64,000 nucleotides of DNA from Hyphomonadaceae bacterium (GTDB lineage: Bacteria > Pseudomonadota > Alphaproteobacteria > Caulobacterales > Hyphomonadaceae). The stretch is taken from assembly GCA_028285145.1 (NCBI GenBank), contig JANQQC010000047.1, positions 177,224-241,223 on the forward strand. The letters are read 5' to 3'. The notes under the pieces are model-generated. The model did no database searches. It had not been told where the DNA came from and saw nothing but the letters and a program-made list of their open reading frames with translations. Positions 8,066 to 17,269 of the stretch are shown one piece after another; position 1 is the first letter of the stretch, and each line of letters opens with the position of its first letter. Both the position numbers and the translations under genes were made by a program.

Positions 8066-9361
8066 ATGTCAGGCGTGGTCGTCGTCGGTGCCCAGTGGGG
8101 CGATGAAGGCAAAGGCAAGATCGTGGACTGGCTGTCCAGCCGGGCCGATACGGTGGTGCGCTTTCAGGGCGGGCACAATGCCGGCCACACGCTGGTCATC
8201 GGCAACAAGACGTTCAAGCTGAACCTGCTGCCATCCGGCGTCGTGCGCGGTGGCAAGCTCTCCGTCATTGGCAATGGCGTTGTCGTCGACCCATGGCAGC
8301 TCCTGTCTGAAATCGAGGGCATGGAAAAAGAAGGCGTGTCGCTCGGCCCTGATGATCTCATCGTTGCCGACAATGCCTGCCTCATCCTGCCCTGGCACCG
8401 CGATCTCGATGCCGCCCGGGAAGCCGCGCTCGGCGAAGCGAAGATCGGCACGACCAAGCGCGGCATCGGCCCGGCCTATGAAGACCGTGTCGGCCGGCGC
8501 GCCGTTCGCGTGGCAGACCTTGCCGACCCGGCCGCGCTCGACCTCAAGATCGAACGCCTCCTCGCCCATCACCGCCCCCTGCGTGTCGGCCTCGACATGC
8601 CGGAGCCGGATGGCGCGGCGCTGAAGGCCGAGCTTCTGGAGATCGCTCCGAAAGTGCTCCCTTATGCCCGGCCTGTCTGGAAGCTGCTCGATGAGCAGGT
8701 GAAGCTCGACCGGCGCATCCTGTTCGAAGGCGCGCAGGGCGTCATGCTCGATGTCGATCACGGCACCTATCCGTTCGTGACCTCCTCCAATGTCGTTGCA
8801 GGTAATGTGCTGGCGGGCGCCGGCGTCGGTCCCGGCGCAATCTCCTATGTGCTCGGTCTTGCCAAGGCCTACACCACGCGTGTCGGTGCAGGCCCCTTTC
8901 CCACCGAGCAGGACAATGAAATCGGCGAGCGCCTTGGCACCGTCGGGCATGAGTTCGGCACCGTGACCGGACGGGCCCGACGCTGTGGCTGGTTTGACAG
9001 CGTCATGGTCCGGCAGGCCTGCGCGACGTCCGGCGTGACCGGCCTTGCCCTGACCAAGCTCGACGTGCTGGACGGCCTTGAGGAGATCAAAGTCTGCGTC
9101 GGCTATAAGCTTGGTGGCAAGGAAATCGACTACTTCCCCGCTGGCCTGACCGATCAGGCCGCCGTCGAACCGATCTACGAGTCCATGCCGGGCTGGACGG
9201 ACTCAACCAAGGGCGCGCGCAGCTGGGCTCAACTTCCAGCAGAAGCCGTGAAGTATGTCCGTCGTCTGGAAGAGCTCGTCGGCAAGCCCTGCGCGCTCGT
9301 CTCAACCTCGCCGGAACGCGAAGACGTCATCCTGATGCGGGACCCGTTTGAGCGGGTTTAA
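8066..9361 (+). CDS. purA: Adenylosuccinate synthetase PurA
   Basis: Catalyses the GTP-dependent joining of IMP and aspartate in AMP biosynthesis. The 431-residue product shows the GTP-binding P-loop [11 protein letters not shown] at the extreme N-terminus, [10 protein letters not shown], the IMP-binding [31 protein letters not shown], and RCGWFD near residue 305. Length matches the family. ATG 8066 is preceded by GGAG at 8054-8057; an in-frame start 57 bases upstream is rejected because the family begins directly at this P-loop strand. It converges with mltA, the two genes sharing a TTAA in which both stop codons overlap. Confidence 0.98.
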   Translation: MSGVVVVGAQWGDEGKGKIVDWLSSRADTVVRFQGGHNAGHTLVIGNKTFKLNLLPSGVVRGGKLSVIGNGVVVDPWQLLSEIEGMEKEGVSLGPDDLIVADNACLILPWHRDLDAAREAALGEAKIGTTKRGIGPAYEDRVGRRAVRVADLADPAALDLKIERLLAHHRPLRVGLDMPEPDGAALKAELLEIAPKVLPYARPVWKLLDEQVKLDRRILFEGAQGVMLDVDHGTYPFVTSSNVVAGNVLAGAGVGPGAISYVLGLAKAYTTRVGAGPFPTEQDNEIGERLGTVGHEFGTVTGRARRCGWFDSVMVRQACATSGVTGLALTKLDVLDGLEEIKVCVGYKLGGKEIDYFPAGLTDQAAVEPIYESMPGWTDSTKGARSWAQLPAEAVKYVRRLEELVGKPCALVSTSPEREDVILMRDPFERV

Positions 9362-10551
9362 ACGCCCGGTTCGGTCGCCTTCAGCCGCTCCGCCACGGCT
9401 CGCGGCAGTAACGCCCACTTCCGGCCCGGCGCATTCATGGTCCCGGCGCGTTGTCCCGCATCAAAGCCGGTGCCGAAGAAGATGTCGCCCCGCACAGGGC
9501 CTTTGATCGCCCCGCCTGTGTCCTGCGCAACCAGAAGCCCGGACCACTCGCCGCCGAGGCCGGGCGCCGTCGTCTGGACAAAAAACGGAACACCAAGCGC
9601 ATGGAGTTCAGTATCAACCGCCATAGACCCAAACGGGGTGAGCGGAATGTTCTGCGCGCCGACCGGGCCGAGAGTCGGATCGCCGATCGGTTTCGCATCG
9701 AAAAACACATAGCGCGGATTGGCATTCATCGCCCGGCGGGCTTCGGCGGCAGAAACACGATCCATCCACGCGCGGATGCCTTGCATGGAGGCTTCCCCGC
9801 GACTGATCTTGCCATTGCGGATCAGCCAGTTGGCGGTCGACTGGAAAGGCTGCCCATTGTGGGCGTGATAGGCAGCGCGAACGGCGCTGCCATCCGGAAA
9901 GTTCAACCGGCCCGAGCCCTGAATCTGGAGAAAGAAGACATCAGCCGGATGAGCATAGCCAATGATCTTAGATGGCTCTGGCACAATCTCAGCACGCGGC
10001 GGGTAAGGCCGCGTCCGGCCATTGGACAGCCTCTGAAGTGGCCCATTCGGCCCCTGCACCAGATCAGATGGCGGGCCCGGAACCGGCGCAGTGAAGGCCC
10101 CCTCCGGCCGGAAGCGCGCCTCAATGCTCGGCTCGAAGTAGCCAGTGAAACGTGGCTCATCTGCTGGATCGACAATCTCGACCGGCACGAACAGCGATTC
10201 CATCACGGCGCGCGCGCTGGCTTCGTCCTGAATGACCGTCATCGCCTCACAGGCCTCGCGCCATTCCAGCACCGTCCCCGCCCAGAGCGCGGCATCCGCA
10301 AGCGGGGCATTGTCGGGTCGGGCCGCGATCTTTCCGCAGCTGCGGGAGAAGGCGAGCACGCCCGGCGCAATGGGCGAGGTCGACCAGCCGGGCAGCACAT
10401 CAAACCCAAGAACAGGTTGGGGCGAGCTGATCACGGGTCCCTGAGCGGGCAACTGAACCGGCACGGGCGCTGGAGGAGGCGCAGCCGGTGGTGGAGCGGT
10501 TGCGCAGGCAGCAACAAAGAGAGCGGCGAGAAGTGGGAGATGCTTCAGCAT
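9358..10551 (-). CDS. mltA: Membrane-bound lytic murein transglycosylase MltA
   Basis: Outer-membrane lipoprotein that cleaves peptidoglycan to 1,6-anhydromuropeptides. The 397-residue product begins with a lipoprotein signal ([16 protein letters not shown], Cys 16) and a Pro-rich linker. An MltA barrel domain with [13 protein letters not shown] follows, then [17 protein letters not shown] and the 3D domain containing [20 protein letters not shown], whose Asp residues hold the catalytic site. All family landmarks are present and length is normal. Its last four bases overlap the purA stop in convergent orientation. Confidence 0.95.
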   Translation of the reverse strand: MLKHLPLLAALFVAACATAPPPAAPPPAPVPVQLPAQGPVISSPQPVLGFDVLPGWSTSPIAPGVLAFSRSCGKIAARPDNAPLADAALWAGTVLEWREACEAMTVIQDEASARAVMESLFVPVEIVDPADEPRFTGYFEPSIEARFRPEGAFTAPVPGPPSDLVQGPNGPLQRLSNGRTRPYPPRAEIVPEPSKIIGYAHPADVFFLQIQGSGRLNFPDGSAVRAAYHAHNGQPFQSTANWLIRNGKISRGEASMQGIRAWMDRVSAAEARRAMNANPRYVFFDAKPIGDPTLGPVGAQNIPLTPFGSMAVDTELHALGVPFFVQTTAPGLGGEWSGLLVAQDTGGAIKGPVRGDIFFGTGFDAGQRAGTMNAPGRKWALLPRAVAERLKATEPGV

Positions 10552-10598
10552 GAAAACCCTCTCTGGCGCGTCAAAAAGGCAGCTCTGTGGCGGCCAAC

Positions 10599-11546
10599 TC
10601 AGGCCCTTCGCACAAGGAATCCTGACCGCGGGAAATGAACATGGAGGGTTTCCGCTTCTTCCGTCACCCGTTGCAGGATGATGCGCTGCGCGTCGGCGTG
10701 AACGAGTTCGCCCGTCACCCAGTCTTTTCCATAATCGTCCGGCGCGACAGCGACGGTCTCGCCCGGGCCGAAATCCTGGCTTTCATGCGCGGTGCTTGCC
10801 GAGACGAGGCGAGGGGCCGCGTGCTTTGCAATCTCAAGCGCGGTCGACCCATCGATCATCTCGGCAGACTGGCCCTCAACCTCTTCGAGGCGTTCATACC
10901 AGGCTTTGGTCAGCGGGGCCGTTTCGAAGCAGGCATCGACAAAGTCCGGCACGCGCTGCTTCACGAACCAGATGTTCATATGCGCATGGACGTCAACAAG
11001 GCCGGGCTTCATCCCGACAAGATAAATGCCGCTGCCGGCCCCGCGTCCGCCAGCAAGGCGTTCCTCCAGCCACATTAGCTGAGCGCGCCATTGATCGCGC
11101 AGCATCGGAGAGGCTGCCCTCATTGCATCGGTATCGAAGGGGCGGCCCGACAGCTTCTCGCGATCTTTCTTGAAAGCTTCGGGAACATCGTCTCCGATGG
11201 CCCCAAAGATCACGCCAACCGAAGCCTGGAACCAGCGACCATCCACCCAGGACCCAACGATGGAGGCAAGGCCTTCATGGCCGGGCAGGTTCAGAGACGG
11301 CATCGGGAACCGCCGCTCAATCTCCCGCAAGATCACGGCTGTGTCGCAATAGATGTCCGCGCCGATCTGCATGACCGGCGTACGCCGGTAGCCGCCCGTA
11401 AGCGGCATCAGGTCCGGCTTCGGCATGATCACCGGGATCTCGACCCCGGCCCAGCCAAGGTTTTTCAGCCGCAGGGCGAGCCGGATTTTCTCCGAGAATG
11501 GCGACGTCTCGTACTGGTGCAGAATAATGCTGCGCGCATCAGGCAT
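10599..11546 (-). CDS. Glutathione S-transferase-like protein with C-terminal extension
   Basis: The first 80 residues match a GST N-terminal thioredoxin fold: LHQYETSPFSEKIRLALRLKNL, then RTPVMQIGADIYCDTAVILREIERRFP, with Ser at the position that activates glutathione in many bacterial GSTs. An all-helical GST C-domain runs to about residue 235. The product is 315 residues, about 90 longer than a typical GST (200-230). The extra C-terminal part (AVAPDDYGKDWVTGELVHADAQRIILQRV onward) looks like a small beta-rich domain and is not recognised. ATG 11546 follows GGGGAGG. It lies 47 bases after metY in the same direction. Substrate is unknown. Confidence 0.82.
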   Translation of the reverse strand: MPDARSIILHQYETSPFSEKIRLALRLKNLGWAGVEIPVIMPKPDLMPLTGGYRRTPVMQIGADIYCDTAVILREIERRFPMPSLNLPGHEGLASIVGSWVDGRWFQASVGVIFGAIGDDVPEAFKKDREKLSGRPFDTDAMRAASPMLRDQWRAQLMWLEERLAGGRGAGSGIYLVGMKPGLVDVHAHMNIWFVKQRVPDFVDACFETAPLTKAWYERLEEVEGQSAEMIDGSTALEIAKHAAPRLVSASTAHESQDFGPGETVAVAPDDYGKDWVTGELVHADAQRIILQRVTEEAETLHVHFPRSGFLVRRA

Positions 11547-11593
11547 GCTCGCCTCCCCTTCAACCGTCTACTGGTGTGGTCTGCTTCGCTTCA

Positions 11594-12907
11594 TCAGGAA
11601 AGACCGGCAAGCGCCTGCTCCAGATCAGCGATGAGGTCCGGCGCATCCTCAATGCCGACCGAGAGGCGAACCGTATCCGGAGCCGCGCCTGCCGCCGTCT
11701 TCTGTTCATCGGACAGCTGGCTGTGCGTCGTCGAGGCCGGATGGATGACAAGCGAGCGCGTATCGCCAATATTGGCGAGGTGGCTGAACACGTTGAGACT
11801 CTCCACGAGCTTCACGCCTGCCTCGTAGCCGCCCTTCAGGCCGAAGGTGAAGACTGCGCCTGCGCCCTTCGGCATGTATTTCTGGCCAAGCGCGTGATGA
11901 GGATCATCCGACAGTCCGGCATAGCGGACCCATGAGACCTCGTCCCGGCCCTTCAGCCATGTCGCGACCTCCATGGCATTCGCGCAGTGCTTGGCCATGC
12001 GAAGCGGCAGGGTTTCACACCCCGTCATGATCATGAAGGCATTGAAGGGCGAAAGCGCAGGGCCAAGATCGCGCAGGCTGAAGGCGCGCGCAGCGATGGC
12101 GAAGGCGATGTCCACATTCGCGCCGTCCGGGCCGAGAGGCAGCGCGCCGAACCCGTCCGCGAAGACGAGGTCGTTATAGTAGCTCTGCGGCGTGCTCATG
12201 GTCGGGAACTTGTCGGTATTCGCCTTCCAGTCGAACTTGCCGCCATCCACGATAATGCCGCCGATTGAATTGCCGTGACCGCCGATGAACTTGGTGAGCG
12301 ACTCCACAATGATGTCCGCGCCATGTTCCAGCGGGCGGCAGAGATAGGGCGAGGCCATCGTATTATCGACGATGTAGGGCACGCCGGCCGCATTCGCGAT
12401 CTTCGCAACAGCCGCCATGTCCGTGACGAGACCGCCCGGATTGGCGAGGCTTTCGGTAAAGATGGCGCGCGTATCGCCGTCCACTGCGGCTTCAAAAGAG
12501 GAGAGATCGTCAATGTCGGCCCATTTCACCGACCAGCCGAACTTCGCGAAGGCGTGGTTCAACTGGTTGATCGATCCACCATAGAGCTGTTTGGCGGCGA
12601 CGATGTTCCGGCCCGGCTCCATCAGCACGTGGAAAGCCAGCATCTGCGCGGCATGACCTGAGCCGACCCCGACCGCCATCGTACCGCCTTCGAGGTCTGC
12701 AACACGGCCTTCCAGCGCCCCGACCGTCGGGTTTCCAAGGCGGGTATAGATGTTGCCGAATTCCTGAAGCGCGAACAGTTTGGCGGCGTGATCGGAATCC
12801 CGGAACACGAAGGACGTGGTCTGGTGAATCGGCTGGGCCCGGCTGCCGCTTGCAGGGTCGGGCTCGGTGCCAGCGTGAACAGCGCGCGTCGCAAAGCCTT
12901 GAGTCAT
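11594..12907 (-). CDS. metY: O-acetylhomoserine aminocarboxypropyltransferase (sulfhydrylase)
   Basis: PLP enzyme that makes homocysteine (or methionine from methanethiol) from O-acylhomoserine. The 437-residue product is of the long MetY type rather than MetB/MetC: FATRAVHAGTEPDP, IHQTTSFVFRDSDHAA, YTRLGNPT, a DNTMASPYLC segment, and the PLP-binding lysine in VESLTKFIGGHG (Lys 206). ATG 12907 follows GAGGAG. The substrate would come from MetX, encoded about 21 kb away in this window. It lies directly upstream of the GST-like gene and divergent from the acyl-CoA synthetase. No SAM riboswitch fold is evident in the 93-base gap. Confidence 0.93.
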   Translation of the reverse strand: MTQGFATRAVHAGTEPDPASGSRAQPIHQTTSFVFRDSDHAAKLFALQEFGNIYTRLGNPTVGALEGRVADLEGGTMAVGVGSGHAAQMLAFHVLMEPGRNIVAAKQLYGGSINQLNHAFAKFGWSVKWADIDDLSSFEAAVDGDTRAIFTESLANPGGLVTDMAAVAKIANAAGVPYIVDNTMASPYLCRPLEHGADIIVESLTKFIGGHGNSIGGIIVDGGKFDWKANTDKFPTMSTPQSYYNDLVFADGFGALPLGPDGANVDIAFAIAARAFSLRDLGPALSPFNAFMIMTGCETLPLRMAKHCANAMEVATWLKGRDEVSWVRYAGLSDDPHHALGQKYMPKGAGAVFTFGLKGGYEAGVKLVESLNVFSHLANIGDTRSLVIHPASTTHSQLSDEQKTAAGAAPDTVRLSVGIEDAPDLIADLEQALAGLS

Positions 12908-13000
12908 AGGTGTCTCCTCAGATCATGTTTCTCCAGCGAAGGTGTAGACGCACCACCGGGATTGCCTAGTGTTCTTTGCAAATTCCTCGGAGGAGAGCCC

Positions 13001-14569
13001 ATGATCGACGTCGAAGCGATTCCACACGTTGCAGACATCACACGCGTGCAGGCGCAACAACGTCCCGATGAAATCGCCTTCTGGTTCGAAGGGCGTGAAA
13101 CCAGTTTTGCCGCGCTCGACACTTATGCGAGCCAGGTGGCCAATGGGCTGGCGGCGGCAGGTGCGCAGCCCGGCGACCGGATTGCATATCTCGGCAAGAA
13201 CATGGATGTCTATTACGAGATGATGTTCGGCTGCGCCAAGGCGCGGATGGCGATGGCCGGCGTCAATAACCGGCTCGCCCCGCCGGAGATGCAGTTCATC
13301 CTGTCAGACAGCGCCGCCACGGTCCTTTTCGTCACGGCCGATTTCTATGATGCCATCGACCAGATCAAGGCGGACTGCCCGACCCTCAAGCTGATCGTCG
13401 CCGTCGATGGCGGGCGCGATGACTGGCCGTCTTATGACCAGTGGAGGGACAGTCAGGACGTGACCGATCCGATGCTGCCGATTGCTGACGATGACGACGT
13501 CATCCAGCTCTACACGTCCGGCACGACCGGCCTGCCCAAAGGCGTTCAGCTGACCGACCGGAACTATCTCGGCTTCTTCAAGCAGGCCGGGACGCTGGAC
13601 TGGGCGGCCTATGATGCGGGCGATGCGGTTATGAATGCGATGCCCCTTTTCCATGTCGCTGGGGTGAATGTTGGCGTGCTCGCCTCGCTGCAGGGTGCAA
13701 AAACCGTCGTGCTGCGCGAGATCGAGCCAACCACGCTGCTTAAGATGGTGGAGGACCACAAGATCAATCACGCCTTCTGGGTGCCGGCGGTGATTCTGAT
13801 GCTGACCCAGATGCCGAATATCCGCGAAGTGGATTTCTCCTCGCTGAAGCTCGTCTCCTACGGCGCGTCCCCAATCGCGGAAGATCTTCTGCTCACGGCC
13901 AAGGAAATCATGGGCTGCGACTTCAACCAGCTCTATGGGCTCACCGAGACCGTTGGCGCGGGCACGTACCTGCCCCCCCAGGCGCATGACCCCTCATGGG
14001 GCAAGCTGCGCTCCTGCGGCGTGCCGTGGCCGGGGGCTGTCGTGCGCTGCATGGACGAGAACGGAAACGAAGTGCCTCAGGGCCAGGTCGGCGAGATCGC
14101 GATCATGTCCGACTTCGTGATGAAGGGATACTGGAACCGGCCGGAGGCTACCGCCGAGTCGATTCGCAATGGTTTCTTCTACACAGGCGATGCTGGCTAT
14201 TTCGATGAAGACGGCTTCCTCTACATCCATGACCGGGTGAAAGACATGATCGTCTCCGGCGGCGAGAATGTTTACCCGGCCGAAGTCGAGAACGCGATCT
14301 TCGGACACGAAGGCGTGGCGGATGTCGCGGTGATCGGCGTCCCTGACGAGCGCTGGGGCGAAGCGGTGAAAGCGATCATCGTTCCCAAGCCGGATGCCAA
14401 TCCAAGCCCGGAAGACATCATCGCGTGGACCAAGGAACGCATCGCTGGCTACAAATGCCCGAAATCGGTGGACTTCATCGAAGCCCTGCCCCGCAACCCA
14501 TCCGGCAAGATCCTGCGCCGCGAATTGCGCGAGCCTTATTGGGAAGGCCATGAGCGCCGCGTCGGCTAA
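13001..14569 (+). CDS. Acyl-CoA synthetase, class I adenylate-forming
   Basis: Activates a carboxylic acid to its acyl-CoA through an acyl-adenylate. The 522-residue product has the AMP-binding signature YTSGTTGLPKG at residues 171-181, the A4/A5 region QLYGLTETVGAGTYLP, the A7 motif YTGDAGYFDEDGFLYIHDR, and the catalytic lysine in NPSGKILRREL near the C-terminus. Strong ribosome-binding site GGAGGAGAG immediately before ATG 13001; an in-frame start 213 bases upstream would run through metY's promoter and is rejected. No signal peptide. Chain-length preference cannot be read from sequence; it resembles long-chain or fatty-acid ligases annotated in alphaproteobacteria. Confidence 0.92.
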   Translation: MIDVEAIPHVADITRVQAQQRPDEIAFWFEGRETSFAALDTYASQVANGLAAAGAQPGDRIAYLGKNMDVYYEMMFGCAKARMAMAGVNNRLAPPEMQFILSDSAATVLFVTADFYDAIDQIKADCPTLKLIVAVDGGRDDWPSYDQWRDSQDVTDPMLPIADDDDVIQLYTSGTTGLPKGVQLTDRNYLGFFKQAGTLDWAAYDAGDAVMNAMPLFHVAGVNVGVLASLQGAKTVVLREIEPTTLLKMVEDHKINHAFWVPAVILMLTQMPNIREVDFSSLKLVSYGASPIAEDLLLTAKEIMGCDFNQLYGLTETVGAGTYLPPQAHDPSWGKLRSCGVPWPGAVVRCMDENGNEVPQGQVGEIAIMSDFVMKGYWNRPEATAESIRNGFFYTGDAGYFDEDGFLYIHDRVKDMIVSGGENVYPAEVENAIFGHEGVADVAVIGVPDERWGEAVKAIIVPKPDANPSPEDIIAWTKERIAGYKCPKSVDFIEALPRNPSGKILRRELREPYWEGHERRVG

Positions 14570-14628
14570 GCCTTGAAACTGTCCCGTTTCACTTTCTAAA
14601 CTCGCGGTAAGATGGGTGGAGGCGGATC

Positions 14629-16398
14629 GTGGGGATTTTCAGAGCAGTCGGATCGCTGATCCTGGCGCTATTGCTCGTCGGCACGGCCTCGGCTGAGCGC
14701 ATTGCGCTGCTGGTCGGCAATGCTGAGTACTCCTCTGCTGTCGGCGAACTCAGCAACCCGCACAATGATGTCGCCGCGATCCGGCAGGCGCTCGTTCGGG
14801 CGGGGTTCGATCCCGCCAATATTCGCACGGCAACGGACGCCTCTCGGGTCGAGCTGCTGCGCGAAGTGCGCCGCTTCGGTCAGCGCGCGGAAACGCTGGC
14901 CTCAGACGATATCGCTTTCTTCTACTATTCCGGCCATGGCGCGCGGCGGCCTCTGGGCTCGGGCATGAGCCTCATTCCCGTGGATGTGCAGACGGTCGAT
15001 AACGAGGATTTCTGGTTCGAGACGGTCGACCTCGCCGATGTGATCGAAACATTCGTCGGGCCGCGCGGGGACCGCTCGCAGGCGGCCTGGGTGGTCGCGG
15101 TGGACGCCTGCCGGAATGAGCTGCGCCTGCCCCAACGCGCCCTTGGCGGCGGGGCGAAGAGTTTCGGCGTCGCGCCGACCACATCCGGCATGCTGATCTC
15201 CTTCGCCGCCGATGAAGGCCAGACCGCCGCCGACCGGGCGACGGGTTCGGCCTCGCTCAGTCCTTATGCGAAGGTTCTCGCCGAACAACTCGTCCGGCCG
15301 GGGCTTTCACTCTCCACCATTTTCGGACGGGTGCGCCCCGGCGTGCGCAACCTCACCGGAACCGCCCAGCAGCCCGTCATCACCAACCGGCTGAACAATG
15401 ATCCGGTGTTGATTACGGCGGCCTCCCCCGGCCGGAACACGGATGAAGGCGACTGGAACCGCTTCGCAGCACTCGACTCCATTGCGGGCTATCAGACCTA
15501 TGTCGCTCTGCACCCAAATGGCCGATACACCGAAATCGCGACTGCACGGATCGACGACTTAAGGGGCGGCGCTGAGCCTGATCCCGCCCCGGTGCCTCCT
15601 GCCATGTTCCTCTCTACAGCACCCCAGTACAAACCACGGGACACCTTCCGCGACCCTCTCTTCGGCGGCGGTGAAGGCCCAGAAATGGTGGTGATCCCGG
15701 CAGGTGAGTTTTTGATGGGCACACCTGAGGATGAAGAGGGACGAGGCGACGATGAAGGTCCGCAAGTCCGTGTGACGATTGGAAACCCCTTTGCCGTCGG
15801 CAAATATGAGGTGACTTGGGATGAATGGGTGGCATGTGTTGCGGATGGCGGTTGCGACAATTCCGGTCCAGAGAGTGAAGGTGGCGATGAAGGTTGGGGG
15901 CGAGGCAAACGGCCTGTGATCAATGTCTCTTGGGAGGATGCTCAAGCTTATGCGGCGTGGCTATCGAGTAAGACCGAAGAAACGTATCGGCTGCCAACAG
16001 AAGCAGAATGGGAGTATGTCGCGCGGGCTGGAAGTACGAGCGCTTATTGGTGGGGCTCATCGATAGAAAGAAACAATCTGAACTGCCATGTAAGTGCCTG
16101 CGACGACCATTTCGGGAACTCGTCGCCCGCCGGTTCATTTTTGCCGAATGCGTTTAACGCACATGACACGCATGGCAATGTCTCGGAATGGACAGAAGAT
16201 TGCTATACAAACGATTATACTTCACAGCCGAAGAACGGCGCACCGAAGTTGGTCGAGAATTGTTCTAGACGCACAGTCAGGGGTGGTAACTGGTATGAAA
16301 CTTCTCGATTTGTCCGATCTGGCAGTAGGGGTAAGCTCGACCCACTAGGGCGACTTAACGACGTCGGATTCCGCGTAGCGCGCGATCTGGCCAATTAG
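14629..16398 (+). CDS. Exported caspase-like protease fused to FGE-fold domain
   Basis: The 589-residue product has four parts. A Sec signal peptide (residues 1-22, cleaved after ASA) comes first. A peptidase C14 (caspase/orthocaspase) domain spans about 23-265, with the catalytic pair His 103 (YYSGHGAR) and Cys 161 (VVAVDACRNEL). A linker follows at about 266-349 containing YQTYVALHPNGRYTEIA. A formylglycine-generating-enzyme/sulfatase-modifying fold spans about 350-588 (PEMVVIPAGEFLMGTP, FAVGKYEVTWDEW, RLPTEAEWEYVARAG, THGNVSEWTEDC, VRGGNW, VGFRVARDL). The FGE active-site cysteines expected just after RGG(S/N) are absent (WYETSRF instead), so this is probably a binding module and not an oxidase. 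GTG start preceded by GGTGGAGG. The FGE half is noticeably poorer in GC than the caspase half. Substrate and role unknown. Confidence 0.9.
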   Translation: MGIFRAVGSLILALLLVGTASAERIALLVGNAEYSSAVGELSNPHNDVAAIRQALVRAGFDPANIRTATDASRVELLREVRRFGQRAETLASDDIAFFYYSGHGARRPLGSGMSLIPVDVQTVDNEDFWFETVDLADVIETFVGPRGDRSQAAWVVAVDACRNELRLPQRALGGGAKSFGVAPTTSGMLISFAADEGQTAADRATGSASLSPYAKVLAEQLVRPGLSLSTIFGRVRPGVRNLTGTAQQPVITNRLNNDPVLITAASPGRNTDEGDWNRFAALDSIAGYQTYVALHPNGRYTEIATARIDDLRGGAEPDPAPVPPAMFLSTAPQYKPRDTFRDPLFGGGEGPEMVVIPAGEFLMGTPEDEEGRGDDEGPQVRVTIGNPFAVGKYEVTWDEWVACVADGGCDNSGPESEGGDEGWGRGKRPVINVSWEDAQAYAAWLSSKTEETYRLPTEAEWEYVARAGSTSAYWWGSSIERNNLNCHVSACDDHFGNSSPAGSFLPNAFNAHDTHGNVSEWTEDCYTNDYTSQPKNGAPKLVENCSRRTVRGGNWYETSRFVRSGSRGKLDPLGRLNDVGFRVARDLAN

Positions 16399-17192
16399 CT
16401 CTGCATTCCAAAAAGCTGCGCCAGCGCAATCGCCCCGGCGGTCGCGACATTCACACTGTCCAAGCCCCGAGCCATCGGGATGCGCACGGGATAGCCCGCC
16501 GAGATAAGATCATCTGACAGGCCGGGTCCTTCTGGGCCAAGCAGGACGGCGAGCTTTTCGGGGCGGTTCAGACTGTAAAGGTCCTCCGCCTCAGCGCGGG
16601 GTGTCATAGCCCAAACCTCGAACCCATGCGCCTTGATGCGCTCAACGAGCGACATCGCCTCACCTTCATGGACAAACGGCAGCCACAACGCCGCCCCCGC
16701 AGAGACGCGGATCGCCTTGCGATAAAGCGGATCGCAGCTGGTCTCATCGAGTAGGACCGCATCCGCCCCGAATGCCGCTGCGTTTCTGAAGGCGGCACCG
16801 ACATTGTCATGATTGGACAGACCGGCGAGCAGGAGCAGCGTGCGGGCACCGCTCAAGGTTTGATCCAAGTCCAGCGGCTGACCTTTCTCGGCGCACGCCA
16901 GCACACCCCGATGAACAGGAAAGCCAGCGATCTCGTCCATCAGGCTTTGCGGCGCGGTATAGATCGGGGTGTCGTCCGGCACATCGGAGATGAGATCCCG
17001 CAACGGCTCCAGCCGAGTCTCGCTAAGGAACAGGCTCTCGGGCCGGAAACGCGATCGCTCCAGCAGGATACGAAGCGTCACCTTGCCCTCGACAATAAAG
17101 CGCCCGTCGCGGCCCGTCAGGTCACGCTCGCGGATGGACGTATACGCCGCGATGCGCGGATCGTCTGGGCGTTGCACAGATATGACGGTCAA
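16395..17192 (-). CDS. TrmH/SpoU-family RNA 2'-O-methyltransferase
   Basis: S-adenosylmethionine-dependent methyltransferase with the knotted SPOUT fold, acting on rRNA or tRNA ribose. The 265-residue product has an N-terminal substrate-binding region (DGRFIVEGKVTLRILLE) and the three SpoU motifs: LSNHDNVGAAFRNAAAFG, VLLGPEGPGLSDDLI and GLDSVNVATAGAIALAQ. The start appears to be TTG 17192, as no ATG is available before the conserved N-terminal region. It converges on the caspase-FGE gene with a 4-base overlap of stop codons. Which nucleotide it modifies cannot be told. Confidence 0.9.
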   Translation of the reverse strand: MTVISVQRPDDPRIAAYTSIRERDLTGRDGRFIVEGKVTLRILLERSRFRPESLFLSETRLEPLRDLISDVPDDTPIYTAPQSLMDEIAGFPVHRGVLACAEKGQPLDLDQTLSGARTLLLLAGLSNHDNVGAAFRNAAAFGADAVLLDETSCDPLYRKAIRVSAGAALWLPFVHEGEAMSLVERIKAHGFEVWAMTPRAEAEDLYSLNRPEKLAVLLGPEGPGLSDDLISAGYPVRIPMARGLDSVNVATAGAIALAQLFGMQS

Positions 17193-17269
17193 AGGCTCTG
17201 TTTTCCTTGCGATAAGGCGCGGCGCAGTTAGGACTTAGCTGGCGGGGAAGCGCATAGCGAGGGTCGGCA

